Below, one piece after another: positions 43,510-52,268 of a stretch of 64,000 nt of DNA. Numbering within the stretch: the stretch's first letter is position 1; every line of letters starts with the position of its first letter. Source of the stretch: AP-15 sp963789025 (GTDB lineage: Bacteria; Pseudomonadota; Alphaproteobacteria; ATCC43930; CGMCC-115725); NCBI GenBank assembly GCA_963789025.1, contig CAWBIT010000013.1, positions 1-64,000 of the forward strand, written 5' to 3'. The translations under genes and the position numbers were made by a program. The notes under the pieces were generated by a model, which searched no databases, was not told the DNA's origin, and was given only the letters and a program-made list of their open reading frames with translations.

Positions 43510-44580
43510 CTACGCAAACCGCAGCTCGCGATCGCCGACCGGCGCGAAATAGGAGTCGAGCATGCGGTCGGTAACCTCGGCGAGAGTTGCCGGGCGCCAT
43601 TGCGGGTGGCGGTCCCGGTCGATCAACATCGCCCGGACGCCTTCGTAGAAGTCGTGTCCGGCCATGACGTGCTGGGTCAGACGGTATTCGAGGGCGAGCG
43701 CCGCGTCGAGGTCGTAATCCCGCCCTATCGTCAGCTGGCGCAAGGTGATCTTGAGGCTGGTCGGGGATTTGGTCATCAGGCCAGCACGGGTCTCCGCCGC
43801 CCATCCTGCTTTGGCGCCGCCGCCAGCCGGCTCAACCGCGAGCGCATCGAGAATCGCCTCGACACTGTCCCGCGCAAAGCAGCGGTCGATTGCCGGCTGC
43901 AGCGCCGCGAGCGGGGCCGGACCCGGATCGACGGCGAAACGCCGCAGGCAGCCTTCCATCGCGGGGTGCCCGCGGCTCAGCTCATCGAGCAGCGCCTCGA
44001 CAAAATCCTGTTTCATGGCATGCGTGGCAAAGCCGCAATAGAGCGCGTCCGCCGTATTCACCCGTGCGCCGGTCAGGCCGAGATACCGTCCGACATGCCC
44101 GGGGCAGCGGTTGAGAAAGCGCGTCGCGCCGACATCGGGAAAGAGGCCGATCCCGGTCTCCGGCATCGCGAGGAGAGTGCGCTCGGTGGCGATGCGGTAG
44201 GCGCCGTTGACCGAAATCCCGGCGCCACCGCCCATCGTGATCCCGTCGATGATCGCGAGATAGGGTTTAGGGAAATGGTGAATCCGCCGGATCAGCTGGT
44301 ATTCTTCCCGAAAAAAGACCGCGGGCAGATCCGGGTCGCCGCTGATCCCGCGTCTCGCCTCGTAGACCGCGCGAACATCGCCGCCGGCGCAGAACGCCCG
44401 CTCGCCGGCGCCACGGACGACGACGGCATGTACCGACGGGTCGGCCGCCCAGTCGCGCAATGCCGGGTCGATGTGCCGGTAATTGTCGAGGGTCAGTGCA
44501 TTGAGCGCCTGCGGCCGGTTGATCGTCAGGATCGCCAGGCCGCCTTTTCGGCCAAGCAGGATCTCGCCGGTATCGGCCAT
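43510..44580 (-). CDS. 3-hydroxyisobutyryl-CoA hydrolase
   Basis: This 356-residue enoyl-CoA hydratase-fold protein has I-N-R-P-Q-A-L-N-A-L-T, the oxyanion part A-F-C-A-G-G-D-V-R-A and M-G-G-G-A-G-I-S-V-N-G, and the M-P-E-T-G-I-G-L-F-P-D-V-G block (Glu, Asp) that separates this hydrolase from ordinary crotonases. The extra C-terminal 100 residues are as in HIBCH. It frees 3-hydroxyisobutyrate in valine breakdown. Its ATG (44580) overlaps the stop of the acyl-CoA dehydrogenase gene in TGATG, so the two are coupled. Confidence 0.9.
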   Translation of the reverse strand: MADTGEILLGRKGGLAILTINRPQALNALTLDNYRHIDPALRDWAADPSVHAVVVRGAGERAFCAGGDVRAVYEARRGISGDPDLPAVFFREEYQLIRRIHHFPKPYLAIIDGITMGGGAGISVNGAYRIATERTLLAMPETGIGLFPDVGATRFLNRCPGHVGRYLGLTGARVNTADALYCGFATHAMKQDFVEALLDELSRGHPAMEGCLRRFAVDPGPAPLAALQPAIDRCFARDSVEAILDALAVEPAGGGAKAGWAAETRAGLMTKSPTSLKITLRQLTIGRDYDLDAALALEYRLTQHVMAGHDFYEGVRAMLIDRDRHPQWRPATLAEVTDRMLDSYFAPVGDRELRFA

Positions 44581-45719
44581 CAATTGCCGAGCAGGCGCCT
44601 GGCGATGATGACCCGCATGATCTCGTTGGTGCCTTCGAGGATTTGATGGACCCGCACGTCGCGCAGATAGCGCTCGATCGGGAAATCCTTGAGGTACCCG
44701 TAGCCGCCGAACAGCTGCAAAGCCTCGTTGCAGATGTGAAACCCGGCATCGGTCGCAAAGCGCTTGGCCATCGCGCAGTGCATCGTCGCCTCCGGGTCGC
44801 CGCGATCGAGGCTCGCCGCGCCGCGCCGCATCATCAGCCGCGCCGCGTCGAGCTCGGTCGCCATGTCGGCGAGCTTGAACCGCAACGCCTGGAAATCGGC
44901 GAGCGGCCGGCCGAACTGCCGCCGCTCGAGCAGATGGTCGCGCGCCGCTTCAAGGCAGGCGCGCGCGCCGCCGAGCGAGCAGGCGGAAATATTCAAGCGC
45001 CCGCCGTCGAGCCCCATCATCGCGATTTTGAAGCCGTCGCCCTCCTCGCCGAGCCGATTGGCGACCGGCACGCGGCAGTCCTCGAAGATCACCATCGCGG
45101 TCGGTTGCGTGTTCCAGCCGAGCTTGCGCTCCTTCTTGCCGAAGGAGAGGCCCGGCATATCCTTCTCGACGACGAGGCAGGAGATGCCTTTCGGCCCCGC
45201 CCCGCCGGTGCGCACCATCGTCACGTAGACGTCGCTCACCGACCCGCCGGAGATGAACGCCTTGGTCCCATTGAGCACATACTCGTCGCCGTCGCGCACC
45301 GCGCGGGTCGCGAGCGCCGCCGCGTCCGAGCCGCTGCCCGGCTCGGTCAAGCAATAACTGGCGAGGTGCGCCATCGTCATCAGCTTCGGCACAAACCGCG
45401 CGCGCTGCTCGCGATTGCCGAAACGGTCGATCATCCACCCCGCCATGTTGTGTACTGTCAGAAAAGCGGCGGTCGAGACGCAAGCCGCGGCAAGCTCCTC
45501 GAAAATGATCGTTGCGTCTATGCGGCCGAGCCCGCTGCCGCCGAACTCGTCGCCGACATAGATGCCGGCGAACCCCAGCTCCGCCGCGCGGCGCAGCGCC
45601 GCGACCGGGAATTCGCCGCGCTCGTCCCACCCGGGCGCCCGCGGCAGCCATTCCTCGCGCGCAAACGCCCGCGCCGTCTCCGCAAACGCCCGCTGCTCGT
45701 CCGAGAGTTCGAAATACAT
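44580..45719 (-). CDS. acyl-CoA dehydrogenase, probably isobutyryl-CoA dehydrogenase
   Basis: This 379-residue FAD enzyme has the signatures S-Y-C-L-T-E-P-G-S-G-S-D-A and Q-L-F-G-G-Y-G-Y, with L-E-G-T-N-E-I-M-R-V carrying the catalytic Glu region. The coupled downstream 3-hydroxyisobutyryl-CoA hydrolase points to the valine pathway, hence isobutyryl-CoA. The start is M-Y-F-E-L-S-D-E-Q; the longer frame to 45785 has no family match and no better ribosome site. The crotonase and 3-hydroxyisobutyrate dehydrogenase of the pathway are not in the window. Confidence 0.88.
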   Translation of the reverse strand: MYFELSDEQRAFAETARAFAREEWLPRAPGWDERGEFPVAALRRAAELGFAGIYVGDEFGGSGLGRIDATIIFEELAAACVSTAAFLTVHNMAGWMIDRFGNREQRARFVPKLMTMAHLASYCLTEPGSGSDAAALATRAVRDGDEYVLNGTKAFISGGSVSDVYVTMVRTGGAGPKGISCLVVEKDMPGLSFGKKERKLGWNTQPTAMVIFEDCRVPVANRLGEEGDGFKIAMMGLDGGRLNISACSLGGARACLEAARDHLLERRQFGRPLADFQALRFKLADMATELDAARLMMRRGAASLDRGDPEATMHCAMAKRFATDAGFHICNEALQLFGGYGYLKDFPIERYLRDVRVHQILEGTNEIMRVIIARRLLGN

Positions 45720-45837
45720 CCCGGCAGATATGGGGGTCGGCGAGCACTGGGCAACCAGAGGAAATGCGCGCGCGGATCGGTTCATCCGAAAATAGCCGTA
45801 TTTGCAGGATATAAATGATCCAGCGATTGATTGGGGA

Positions 45838-46028
45838 ATGCCGGTGTTTCTGCTCCGTCTGATGCTGGTCGCCTCTGTGGCTGGGGCGATGGCTGCTCAC
45901 TCGCGCGGCGGAGAGCCAATCGACACCCGGCGACGATCGGGCGCCCGCAGGCGGCCTATTACCCCACGGTCAACGATGCCGGCGGGGTCAACGGCCGCAA
46001 AATCGATTTTCATCACGCTCGACGACTG
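45838..46028 (+). pseudogene. 5' part of a branched-chain amino-acid ABC transporter binding protein gene
   Basis: A signal peptide (M-P-V-F-L-L-R-L-M-L-V-A-S-V-A-G-A-M-A-A) is followed, with frame changes, by A-Y-Y-P-T-V-N-D-A-G-G-V-N-G-R-K-I-D-F and I-T-L-D-D-C, the start of a LivK-type periplasmic binding protein. It is interrupted exactly after L-D-D-C by the MazEF module. The gene resumes at 46938. Confidence 0.75.
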
Positions 46029-46394
46029 CTAATCCCCGGCTGGGTCGGCGATCCCGAGAAACACCAGCACCGCTTGGCTGATCTCGAACATCTTCGCTCT
46101 CCCGAGGCGGCCGATGCGGCGGCTGACGCGGGCCCGGCGAATCGTCGTCAGCTGATCGATCGCGGCCCAGGAGGGCACCGCGAGGCCGGTCTGTGGATCC
46201 GCCGGCAGCAGCACGCGCAAAAGCGGCGCGTCGATGGCAATGCTGGTGATCAAGCAGACCGTCAATGTCGCGGTGACAAAGAGTGGGCTCTGCAGCACCA
46301 GCGCCGGCCGCGGCTTGCCGGCGAACTCGGCGTGGCGATCGGCGACGATGACGATGTCGCCCCGTTGCGGTGCTTCAATCCTCTCGGATGACAT
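46029..46394 (-). CDS. MazF-like toxin
   Basis: This 121-residue protein begins at M-S-S-E-R-I-E-A-P-Q-R-G-D-I-V-I-V-A, then has G-K-P-R-P-A-L-V-L-Q-S and V-P-S-W-A-A-I-D-Q-L-T-T-I-R-R-A-R-V, the PemK/MazF ribonuclease fold. The ATG at 46394 lies within the last 20 bases of the antitoxin gene, the usual coupling. It is intact, unlike the toxin at 41754. Its stop codon lies directly at the seam with the interrupted binding-protein gene. Confidence 0.82.
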   Translation of the reverse strand: MSSERIEAPQRGDIVIVADRHAEFAGKPRPALVLQSPLFVTATLTVCLITSIAIDAPLLRVLLPADPQTGLAVPSWAAIDQLTTIRRARVSRRIGRLGRAKMFEISQAVLVFLGIADPAGD

Positions 46395-46809
46395 CGTCAG
46401 CGAGACGGTCGAGGAACTCGAGATCGTCCTCGCTGGTCGCCGCGGCAACCAGCTGGGCTTGGCGCGCCGCTTCCGCCGCAAAGCCGGGAGCGCGGGTGTC
46501 AGGCACCCAGATCTGGATTGGCCGCATGCCCAGCGCCCGCAACTTGTCGCGCCGACGCTGGACCCGATGGGCGCTTGCATTTTTTGTTGCTTCGTTACGA
46601 CGTTTGGCAGTTTCTTTCTTCCTTTGTTCGCTCGTCCTTAAGGCATACCCTGTCTTGCGGGATCGATTGACTATTATCATTACCATCGCTCCTGAGAGGT
46701 TGAATTGTCTGCCGATCGTTTTGGAGGACTGACGACCTTTTTCATACTCTGCAATGATTGCCTCATCGCGCGCTTTACGTTGTACCTGAGTCAGTGTTGC
46801 TTTGGCCAT
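46375..46809 (-). CDS. MazE-like antitoxin (DUF3018) with extra N-terminal domain
   Basis: This 144-residue protein has a C-terminal half, H-R-V-Q-R-R-R-D-K-L-R-A-L-G-M-R-P-I-Q-I-W-V-P-D-T-R-A-P-G-F, that is the DUF3018 antitoxin and aligns with the 74-residue one at 41533. The N-terminal 70 residues (A-R-D-E-A-I-I-A-E-Y-E-K-G-R-Q-S-S-K-T-I-G-R-Q-F-N-L-S-G-A-M-V) read like a resolvase-type helix-turn-helix, an addition that would give it its own DNA-binding part. The start M-A-K-A-T-L at 46809 is preferred; a palindrome shared with the other module lies 36 nt upstream. Confidence 0.72.
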   Translation of the reverse strand: MAKATLTQVQRKARDEAIIAEYEKGRQSSKTIGRQFNLSGAMVMIIVNRSRKTGYALRTSEQRKKETAKRRNEATKNASAHRVQRRRDKLRALGMRPIQIWVPDTRAPGFAAEAARQAQLVAAATSEDDLEFLDRLADDVIRED

Positions 46810-46844
46810 CTTGATGATCCTGATATCGTTTGATTCGACATACG

Positions 46845-46855
46845 AGTTACATGTA
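46845..46855. promoter_or_regulatory. operator-like palindrome before the second MazE-like gene
   Basis: agttacatgta; seen from the gene it reads tacatgtaactcgt, which matches tacatgtaactagt at the first module in 13 of 14 positions. It lies 36-46 nt before the antitoxin start. Confidence 0.6.
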
Positions 46856-46937
46856 GCGCCGCCGCGGAGCGGCCACAAGACCGTTTTTCTGACGGAGCTC
46901 AAAGCGTCGCCCTGACGCAGATGTCGAACGCCTAACA

Positions 46938-47250
46938 GCCCACCCAAGACGGTCAAGCAGACGCGGCGTCTCGTCGAGCAGGACCAGGTCTTCGCATTTC
47001 GGCTCGCTCGGCACGCCGACCAACGCGTCGGTATAGCGCTATCTCAACGAGCGCAAAGTGCCGCAGATGTTTCTGTTCACCGGCGTCTCGCGCTTCCGCG
47101 AGCCGCAGAATTACCCGTGGACGATTGGCGGCGATCTGAGCTTCGTCAGCGAGACGCGAGGTTTTGCCAAATTCATTCTGAAGGAGAAGCCAGATGCGAA
47201 GATCGCGGTGCTGTACCAGAACGACGATTACGGCAAGGACCATCTCAATA
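46938..47250 (+). pseudogene. middle part of the binding-protein gene
   Basis: S-P-P-K-T-V-K-Q-T-R-R-L-V-E-Q-D-Q-V-F-A, then after a frame change V-P-Q-M-F-L-F-T-G-V-S-R-F-R-E-P-Q-N-Y-P-W-T-I-G and K-I-A-V-L-Y-Q-N-D-D-Y-G-K-D-H. This continues the LivK-type protein from 46028, so the MazEF module lies inside one gene. At about 47250 it is cut and joined to the group II intron remnant. The C-terminal half is missing. Confidence 0.82.
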
Positions 47251-48472
47251 CAAGCTCCTTATCCAGATCATCGAGCAGCAGATTGGTGAGCAGCGGCGAC
47301 AGCGGGCCGCTCCTGTTCGAGCCAGGGGCAGGCTCTTGCGGCGTACCCTCATATCGCGCGGTGTTGACCGTACTGAATCATCCCCGCCGCCAGAAAGCGG
47401 CGGATGATCCGCAGCAGGCGCTTGTCGCCGATGCGCCGCGCCAAGCGGCCCATCATCACATCGTGGTTGACCCGGTCGAAGAAGCCCTTGATGTCGAGAT
47501 CGAGCACCCAGTCGTAACGCCAGCAGCGCTGGCGAGCCTGGTGCACGGCATCGACCGCCGATTTGCCGGGCCTGTAGCCATAGGAGTCGGCGTGGAACGC
47601 CGGCTCAAGGATCGGCTCTAGGTAGCGTCAGACAACCTCCTGAGCGATGCGATCGGCAACCGTCGGAATACCCAACGGTCGCGTTCCACCATTCGCCTTT
47701 GGAATATCGACCCGCCGCACCGGCGGAGGAAAGTAGCTCCCTGACGACAGCCGGTTCCAGAGCTTGTAGAGGTTGCCCGCAAGGTTGGCCTCGAACTCCG
47801 CAATCGACTGTCCATCTACGCCAGCCGCCCCCTGGTTGGCCTTCACACGCTTGAAGGCTTCCCAGGCTTCCCGTTTGGGGATCTTGAACGGCTTTGCCTC
47901 GTCCACGGGCTCCTCCCGTTTCCCAGTTGGCCAATGGCCAAGGCCGAACAACGCAGCCCCTTCGCTCCAGCCCCATTGCAGGGCCTTCGTCGCTACTACG
48001 GGCTGCTCCGCCCCTGCGCCCCGCTTCGGTACTCTCGCCCTCGCGGTTGGAGCCGCTTGCGGCTTGTCCCTTCACGTCGTCGGACGTGACGCAGTACAGG
48101 TTCTCACGTTCCGTACGAAAGCCTGGTCGAGCTTCGCACCGCCTAAATACCGGATGCCGCTCGGGCAGTATCAGGGCATCCCCCGAGCTGATCCCGGGGG
48201 AAGGGTCACCCCCCGGTTCTGACATCGCCTAATCCGCTTTCGACACTTCTGCAGCGGTTCGCTTGCGCTCGCCTCTCTCGACCATGCCTGCCAAAATCTT
48301 GTCCCGGCGTTTCCGCAACGCTCACCACCATGGCTTTTGACCACAGCAGCTTGCGGTGGCTTGAGATCGGCACCTGATTGCCGAACCCGAAGGGCCCTCC
48401 TTCATCTCTCGTACAGTTGCGCAGCGCCGGTACTCCCGGCGATGCTCGTGACACACGACCCATCGCGGGCAC
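47246..48472 (-). mobile_element. group II intron remnant with broken reverse transcriptase
   Basis: Minus-strand order: a possible intron 5' end gtgcccgc at 48472, about 500 nt of structured non-coding RNA, then the maturase/RT frame from about 47951 (A-W-E-A-F-K-R-V-K-A-N-Q-G-A-A-G-V-D-G, G-G-T-R-P-L-G-I-P-T-V-A-D-R-I-A-Q) which meets a stop at 47628. It resumes as V-L-D-L-D-I-K-G-F-F-D-R-V-N-H-D (47349-47546) and G-P-L-S-P-L-L-T-N-L-L-L-D-D-L-D. The catalytic Y-A-D-D part, maturase domain and intron 3' end are lost where it joins the binding-protein remnant. It sits antisense in the quinone oxidoreductase gene. Confidence 0.8.
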
Positions 48473-48835
48473 TTGCAAGCGGGCGAGATGCTGCTTGTGC
48501 TCGGCGCTGCGGGCGGGGTCGGGTTGACCGCGGTCGAGATCGGCAAAGCTATGGGCGCGCGCGTCATTGCCGCAGCGGGCGGCGCGGAAAAATTGGAGGT
48601 CGTCCGCTCGTGGGGCGCCGACGAGCTGATCGATTACCGAACCGAAAGCATCCGCGACCGCGTGCGCGCTCTGACTGACGGCAAGGGCGCGGATGTCGTC
48701 TACGATCCAGTCGGCGGCGACGCGTTCGACCAGGCGCTGCGGGCGGTCAACTGGGAGGCTCGCATGCTGGTGATCGGTTTCGCCGGAGGCCGCATTCAGT
48801 CCGTGCCTGCCAATCTGATCCTGGTCAAAAACATT
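48473..48835 (+). pseudogene. quinone oxidoreductase (zinc-less ADH family), first part
   Basis: L-Q-A-G-E-M-L-L-V-L-G-A-A-G-G-V-G-L-T-A-V-E-I-G-K-A-M-G-A-R-V-I-A is the NADPH-binding fold of the QOR family, followed by G-A-D-V-V-Y-D-P-V-G-G-D-A-F. The N-terminal 140 residues are missing: the sequence begins at the intron border. The frame is cut at V-K-N-I by an IS1595-type element and continues at 49866. Confidence 0.88.
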
Positions 48836-49865
48836 CCTGATTACGCATGATCCTCAGCCAATTTGAGGAGGCGGTATGGCATCGGCGGGGTTCGGACTGC
48901 GACATAGCCGAGGCGTGGCATCATGGCGGCGAGATCGTATCGGCGGTTGAAGCGGTACTCGAACTCGGCGAGGTAGCGGGGTACATGCTTGTCGCGGATG
49001 GTGCGGTAAGTGCCAGTGATGGCGCTCTTGATGTTGCCGAGGGTGGTGTTGACCCACTTGAAAGCAGGGTTCAGGGCGGCCTTGCGACCGGATCCAGTGA
49101 TGATCGGCTGGTGGACGCAGCCGGCGTTGCCGACCCCAGTGAAGCAGTGCAGGCCGTCACTGACAACGGTGCTGGCGGGATGGAAATTGCGCTGCGCCAA
49201 GGTCGCGATTTCGGCACGGCGGAAACCCTTTACGCGGCGCAACTTCAAGCGGATTGGCTTGCCCTGTGGTGTGGTTTCGACCGCCGCCACGATCGGCGTC
49301 TTGCCCGGCGAACCGCGGCCCCGCTTGCCGCCGTTGCGCTCCCCGCCGAGATAGGCGTCGTCGATCTCGATCCGTCCCGTCAGGCGCTTTGTGGCGTCCC
49401 GCTCCATCATCGCCTGCATGAGCTTGTGCTTGATCTTCCAGGCGGTGGTCTGGGTGACGCCAAGCCGGCGGCCCAACTCAATGCTGGAGATGCCGCCCTT
49501 GCTCTGAGTGAGGTGGTACATGGCGCGAAACCAAGTGCACAGCGGCACCTTGGTTGCCGCGAAAATCGTTCCGGCGATCACGGATGTCTGCCGTCGACAG
49601 GCGGCACACTGGTAAAGCGCCCGGGTCTTGACCAAGCTGTGATGCTGCCCTGCGCAAACCGGGCAGACAAAGCCGGATGGCCAGCGCCAGCGCATCACCG
49701 CTTCCCGGCACTGATCCTCTGTTCCGTAAAGAACAGCAAACTGGGCCTCGCTGAGCCCCTTTTGAAATTGCACCTTGTTGCGCGCCATCGTTCAAACCCG
49801 CAGAAACAGCCGTATGTTCCTGTTTTGTACCACTCCTTGATGGCTGAGGATAGTGCGTAATCAGG
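48836..49865 (-). mobile_element. IS1595-family insertion sequence, complete
   Basis: 1030 bp bounded by inverted repeats starting cctgattacgca (left) and its complement tgcgtaatcagg (right), continued by ctcagcc/ggctgag. Flanked by an exact 8-bp target duplication aaaacatt (48828-48835 and 49866-49873). Removing it with one target copy restores the quinone oxidoreductase frame as L-V-K-N-I-S-V-I-G-V-V. Confidence 0.93.
48841..49788 (-). CDS. IS1595-family transposase
   Basis: This 315-residue protein has an N-terminal zinc-ribbon with C-P-V-C and C-A-A-C pairs, then the ISXO2-like DDE/DDN catalytic domain with I-E-I-D-D-A-Y-L-G-G-E-R-N-G-G-K-R-G-R-G and V-S-D-G-L-H-C-F. The stop codon lies within the terminal repeat. 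The frame is unbroken and the ends are intact, so the element may still move. Confidence 0.92.
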   Translation of the reverse strand: MARNKVQFQKGLSEAQFAVLYGTEDQCREAVMRWRWPSGFVCPVCAGQHHSLVKTRALYQCAACRRQTSVIAGTIFAATKVPLCTWFRAMYHLTQSKGGISSIELGRRLGVTQTTAWKIKHKLMQAMMERDATKRLTGRIEIDDAYLGGERNGGKRGRGSPGKTPIVAAVETTPQGKPIRLKLRRVKGFRRAEIATLAQRNFHPASTVVSDGLHCFTGVGNAGCVHQPIITGSGRKAALNPAFKWVNTTLGNIKSAITGTYRTIRDKHVPRYLAEFEYRFNRRYDLAAMMPRLGYVAVRTPPMPYRLLKLAEDHA

Positions 49866-50002
49866 AAAACATTTCGGTCATCGGTGTCGTCTGGGGCGCG
49901 CAGGCCGAGCGCGATCCCGTGCTGATCAGCCGCAACCTTGCCGAATTGCTGCGCTGGTGGGAGGCCGGCCGCCTCAAGCCATTGGTAGCGAGGGTCCCGG
50001 GC
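49866..50002 (+). pseudogene. quinone oxidoreductase, C-terminal part
   Basis: I-S-V-I-G-V-V-W-G-A-Q-A-E-R-D-P-V-L-I-S-R-N-L-A-E-L-L-R-W-W-E-A-G-R-L-K-P continues the frame from 48835. It is cut about 12 residues later by the IS5-type end remnant, so the final residues of the enzyme are lost as well. Confidence 0.85.
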
Positions 50003-50125
50003 GAAAACGGGCAAAATCGATACAAAAACCTGCTTGCTAGTGGTTTTCAACAACCCTGGCGAGAATCCTGTACGATAACTCTACAAAACGACACACAAGC
50101 ACTGAGTTTTTCCGCATCCTGCTAG
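50003..50125 (+). mobile_element. 3' end remnant of the IS5-type element
   Basis: Practically identical to 57865-57987, the right end of the complete element at 56670-57987, ending in the same gcatcctgctag. The transposase part is missing. The repeat copy B begins at its outer end. Confidence 0.88.
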
Positions 50126-50244
50126 ATCCGTGGACATCCACGAGACACGGCACACGCCTTGCCGCTTTCCGTGGATACCCGGCACAAGGCCGGGAAAGAC
50201 GATTGGGGCTCGGGACTAAATCATCTGAATGCATCTGAGCACTA
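50124..50244 (-). repeat. dispersed 120-bp repeat, copy B
   Basis: Reverse-complement match of 43231-43349 with a handful of changes. It sits between the IS5 end remnant and the stop of the CoA-transferase gene. Confidence 0.85.
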
Positions 50245-51556
50245 GAGCAGCCTTTCGCTCGCCTTGACCAATTCGGACCGGAAGCTCGGATCGGCCACGG
50301 CAATTAGCGCGCGGGCGCGTTCGGCCAGGGTGCGGCCGCGCAGCTCTGCTATGCCGTACTCGGTGACCACAACATCAGCCTCGGCGCGCGGGGTGGTGAC
50401 AACGCCATCCGCGAGCCTGGCGACGATGCGCGACCGGGTGCGGTCGCGGTTGGTCGATTGCAGCGCGATGATCGATCGCCCCTCCGGCGCGCGATTGGCG
50501 GCGCGCACGAAATCTATCTGCCCACCGACCAGACCGATATGCCGCCCTGTTGCGGTTTCCGCGTTTACCTGCCCGGTAAGGTCGACCTCGAGCGCCCCAT
50601 TGATCGCAACAAAGTGGCGGAAATTGCCGAGCACCAGCGCATCGTGGGTGTACGAGGTGGCGCGGATGCGGATCGAGGCGTTGCGATCGGCGAAGCGGTA
50701 GAGCCGCCGCGTGCCCATCAGCATCGTCGCGACGGTGATCCCTGGATCGATTTCCTTGTGCCGGTTGTCGACAATGCCGGCCTCCATCAGATCGGCGACT
50801 CCATCGCCGATCGCGCCGGAATGGACGCCAACGCCGCGTTTGCCGCCGAGCGCGTGCGTCACCGCCTCCGGGATGGCGCCGAGGCCCAGCTCGATCGTCG
50901 CCCGGTTGGGGATCAGCCGGGCGACGTGTTCGGCGATCGTGCGCTCGATCGGCCCCGCCGACCGCGCCTGCAGTTCGACCGGCGACGCGGAGGCGGGCAC
51001 CAGGATATCGATAACTCCCGGCTCGATAACCGTGTCGCCGTAGGTCCACGGCAGTTCGGAGTTGACCTGTGCGATAACCAGGCGCGCCCGACCGATCGCC
51101 GCATGCAGGTGCTCGATGCCGAGCCCGGCATCGTATCGTCCAGCATCGTCCGGGCCGCTGACCTGCAGCAGCACGATGTCGATCGGCAACCGACCGCTGG
51201 CGACGAGGCCCGGAACATCGGAAATATTGGCCGGCACGACATTGTCGGCGGCCCCGGCAAAAAACCGCCTTCCGGCGCCGGCGCCGCCCAGGGCCGGTGA
51301 CCGTGACATTCGGATGACCGGCGGCAAGGCTGTCGCTGAAGGTCAGCGGAAAGAACACGCGGAACGGTGAGCAGCGTTCCGCCTGAGCATCCAGCAGCCG
51401 CGTGAGGAACAGCGGCTCGGCGGTCGCCTCGGCCCAGCCGACCGTCTCGCCGCGGCCGATCAGTCGGCGAAAATCGAGCGCATCCGGCGCTATCGATACT
51501 GGCGTTTTCAAGCGAGAACTATGCCTCGGAGGGGCTGGCTCCGATACGGTGAACAT
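50242..51556 (-). pseudogene. acetyl-CoA hydrolase/transferase family gene, frameshifted
   Basis: The N-terminal part (L-I-G-R-G-E-T-V-G-W-A-E-A-T-A-E-P-L, F-R-V-F-F-P-L-T-F-S-D-S-L) is in one frame up to about 51295. The remainder (V-V-P-A-N-I-S-D-V-P, G-L-G-A-I-P-E-A-V, T-E-Y-G-I-A-E-L-R-G-R-T) is in another frame to 50242. A single missing base in 'gtcaccggccctggg' (minus strand) explains the break. Intact, it would be a 430-residue 4-hydroxybutyrate/acetate CoA-transferase-like protein. The pathway is not evident from the neighbours. Confidence 0.85.
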
Positions 51557-52268
51557 AGACCTGATTGCAGTCTAACGATGCTGGCGCATGACAAATCAAG
51601 ACCGGCGTTCGCCGCCGGGTGAGGGCCTCGTCTGGATGATGCGAGCGGTCATCCCGACGAGCAGCGGGTGAGCCGGCGGCTGTCGCGAGCGTTTTGACGT
51701 CGCCTATGTGGTGCTCAGCGGCGCGAGATCGGCGTGCGCGCGCTGTCCACGGAGCCCGCGCGCTTCCAGTCCTGGCTCGACGTGGAGGCGGCCCTGGCCG
51801 GGCGCAGGCCGAGCTGGGCATTCGTCCCCGAGGCCGCTGGCCACGATATCAGCCGCAAGGCGCACGTAAAATACCTGGATCGCGGCGACCGAGGGCTGAC
51901 GGACGGCGGCGGACGCACATGGCACGGCACATGACCGTTACGCCGCAAATTTGCGCCGCGTCTACGGTTGGTTTCGCGAGGTGTCGTTTGGTGCCGATGA
52001 CATGGCCCAGGCGTTGCGCGCCCGCGTGATGCCGCTCTTCGCCGAAGACCCTTTACGCATCCCCGATTTCATCGGCGCGCGACCAGACGCTCCCAGGGAT
52101 GAGGCTGCTCGCGGCGTTCTTCGCCGAAGGTTAGGGTGACGAACTGACGGCCGCCGAAAACCCCGAATCAGAGCGCAAGATCCGGATATAACTGCCGCCG
52201 ACCTCGGAGGTAGAGACCACCCTGTTGGAAGGCGGAGATGCCTTCAGCCACAGCGGAGGGTCGATCCC
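51557..52268. other. 0.7 kb with gene scraps only
   Basis: 51730-51890 (plus strand) encodes, with two frame changes, L-S-T-E-P-A-R-F-Q-S-W-L-D-V-E-A-A-L-A and A-Q-A-E-L-G-I, the N-terminus of an adenylosuccinate lyase/fumarase-superfamily enzyme. 51945-52125 reads V-Y-G-W-F-R-E-V-S-F-G-A-D-D-M-A-Q-A-L-R-A-R-V-M-P-L-F, possibly the tail of an oxygenase I cannot name. No complete gene is present. Confidence 0.5.

Noticed and set aside
44643..45818. 391-codon plus-strand frame
   Set aside because: Shadow of the acyl-CoA dehydrogenase gene.
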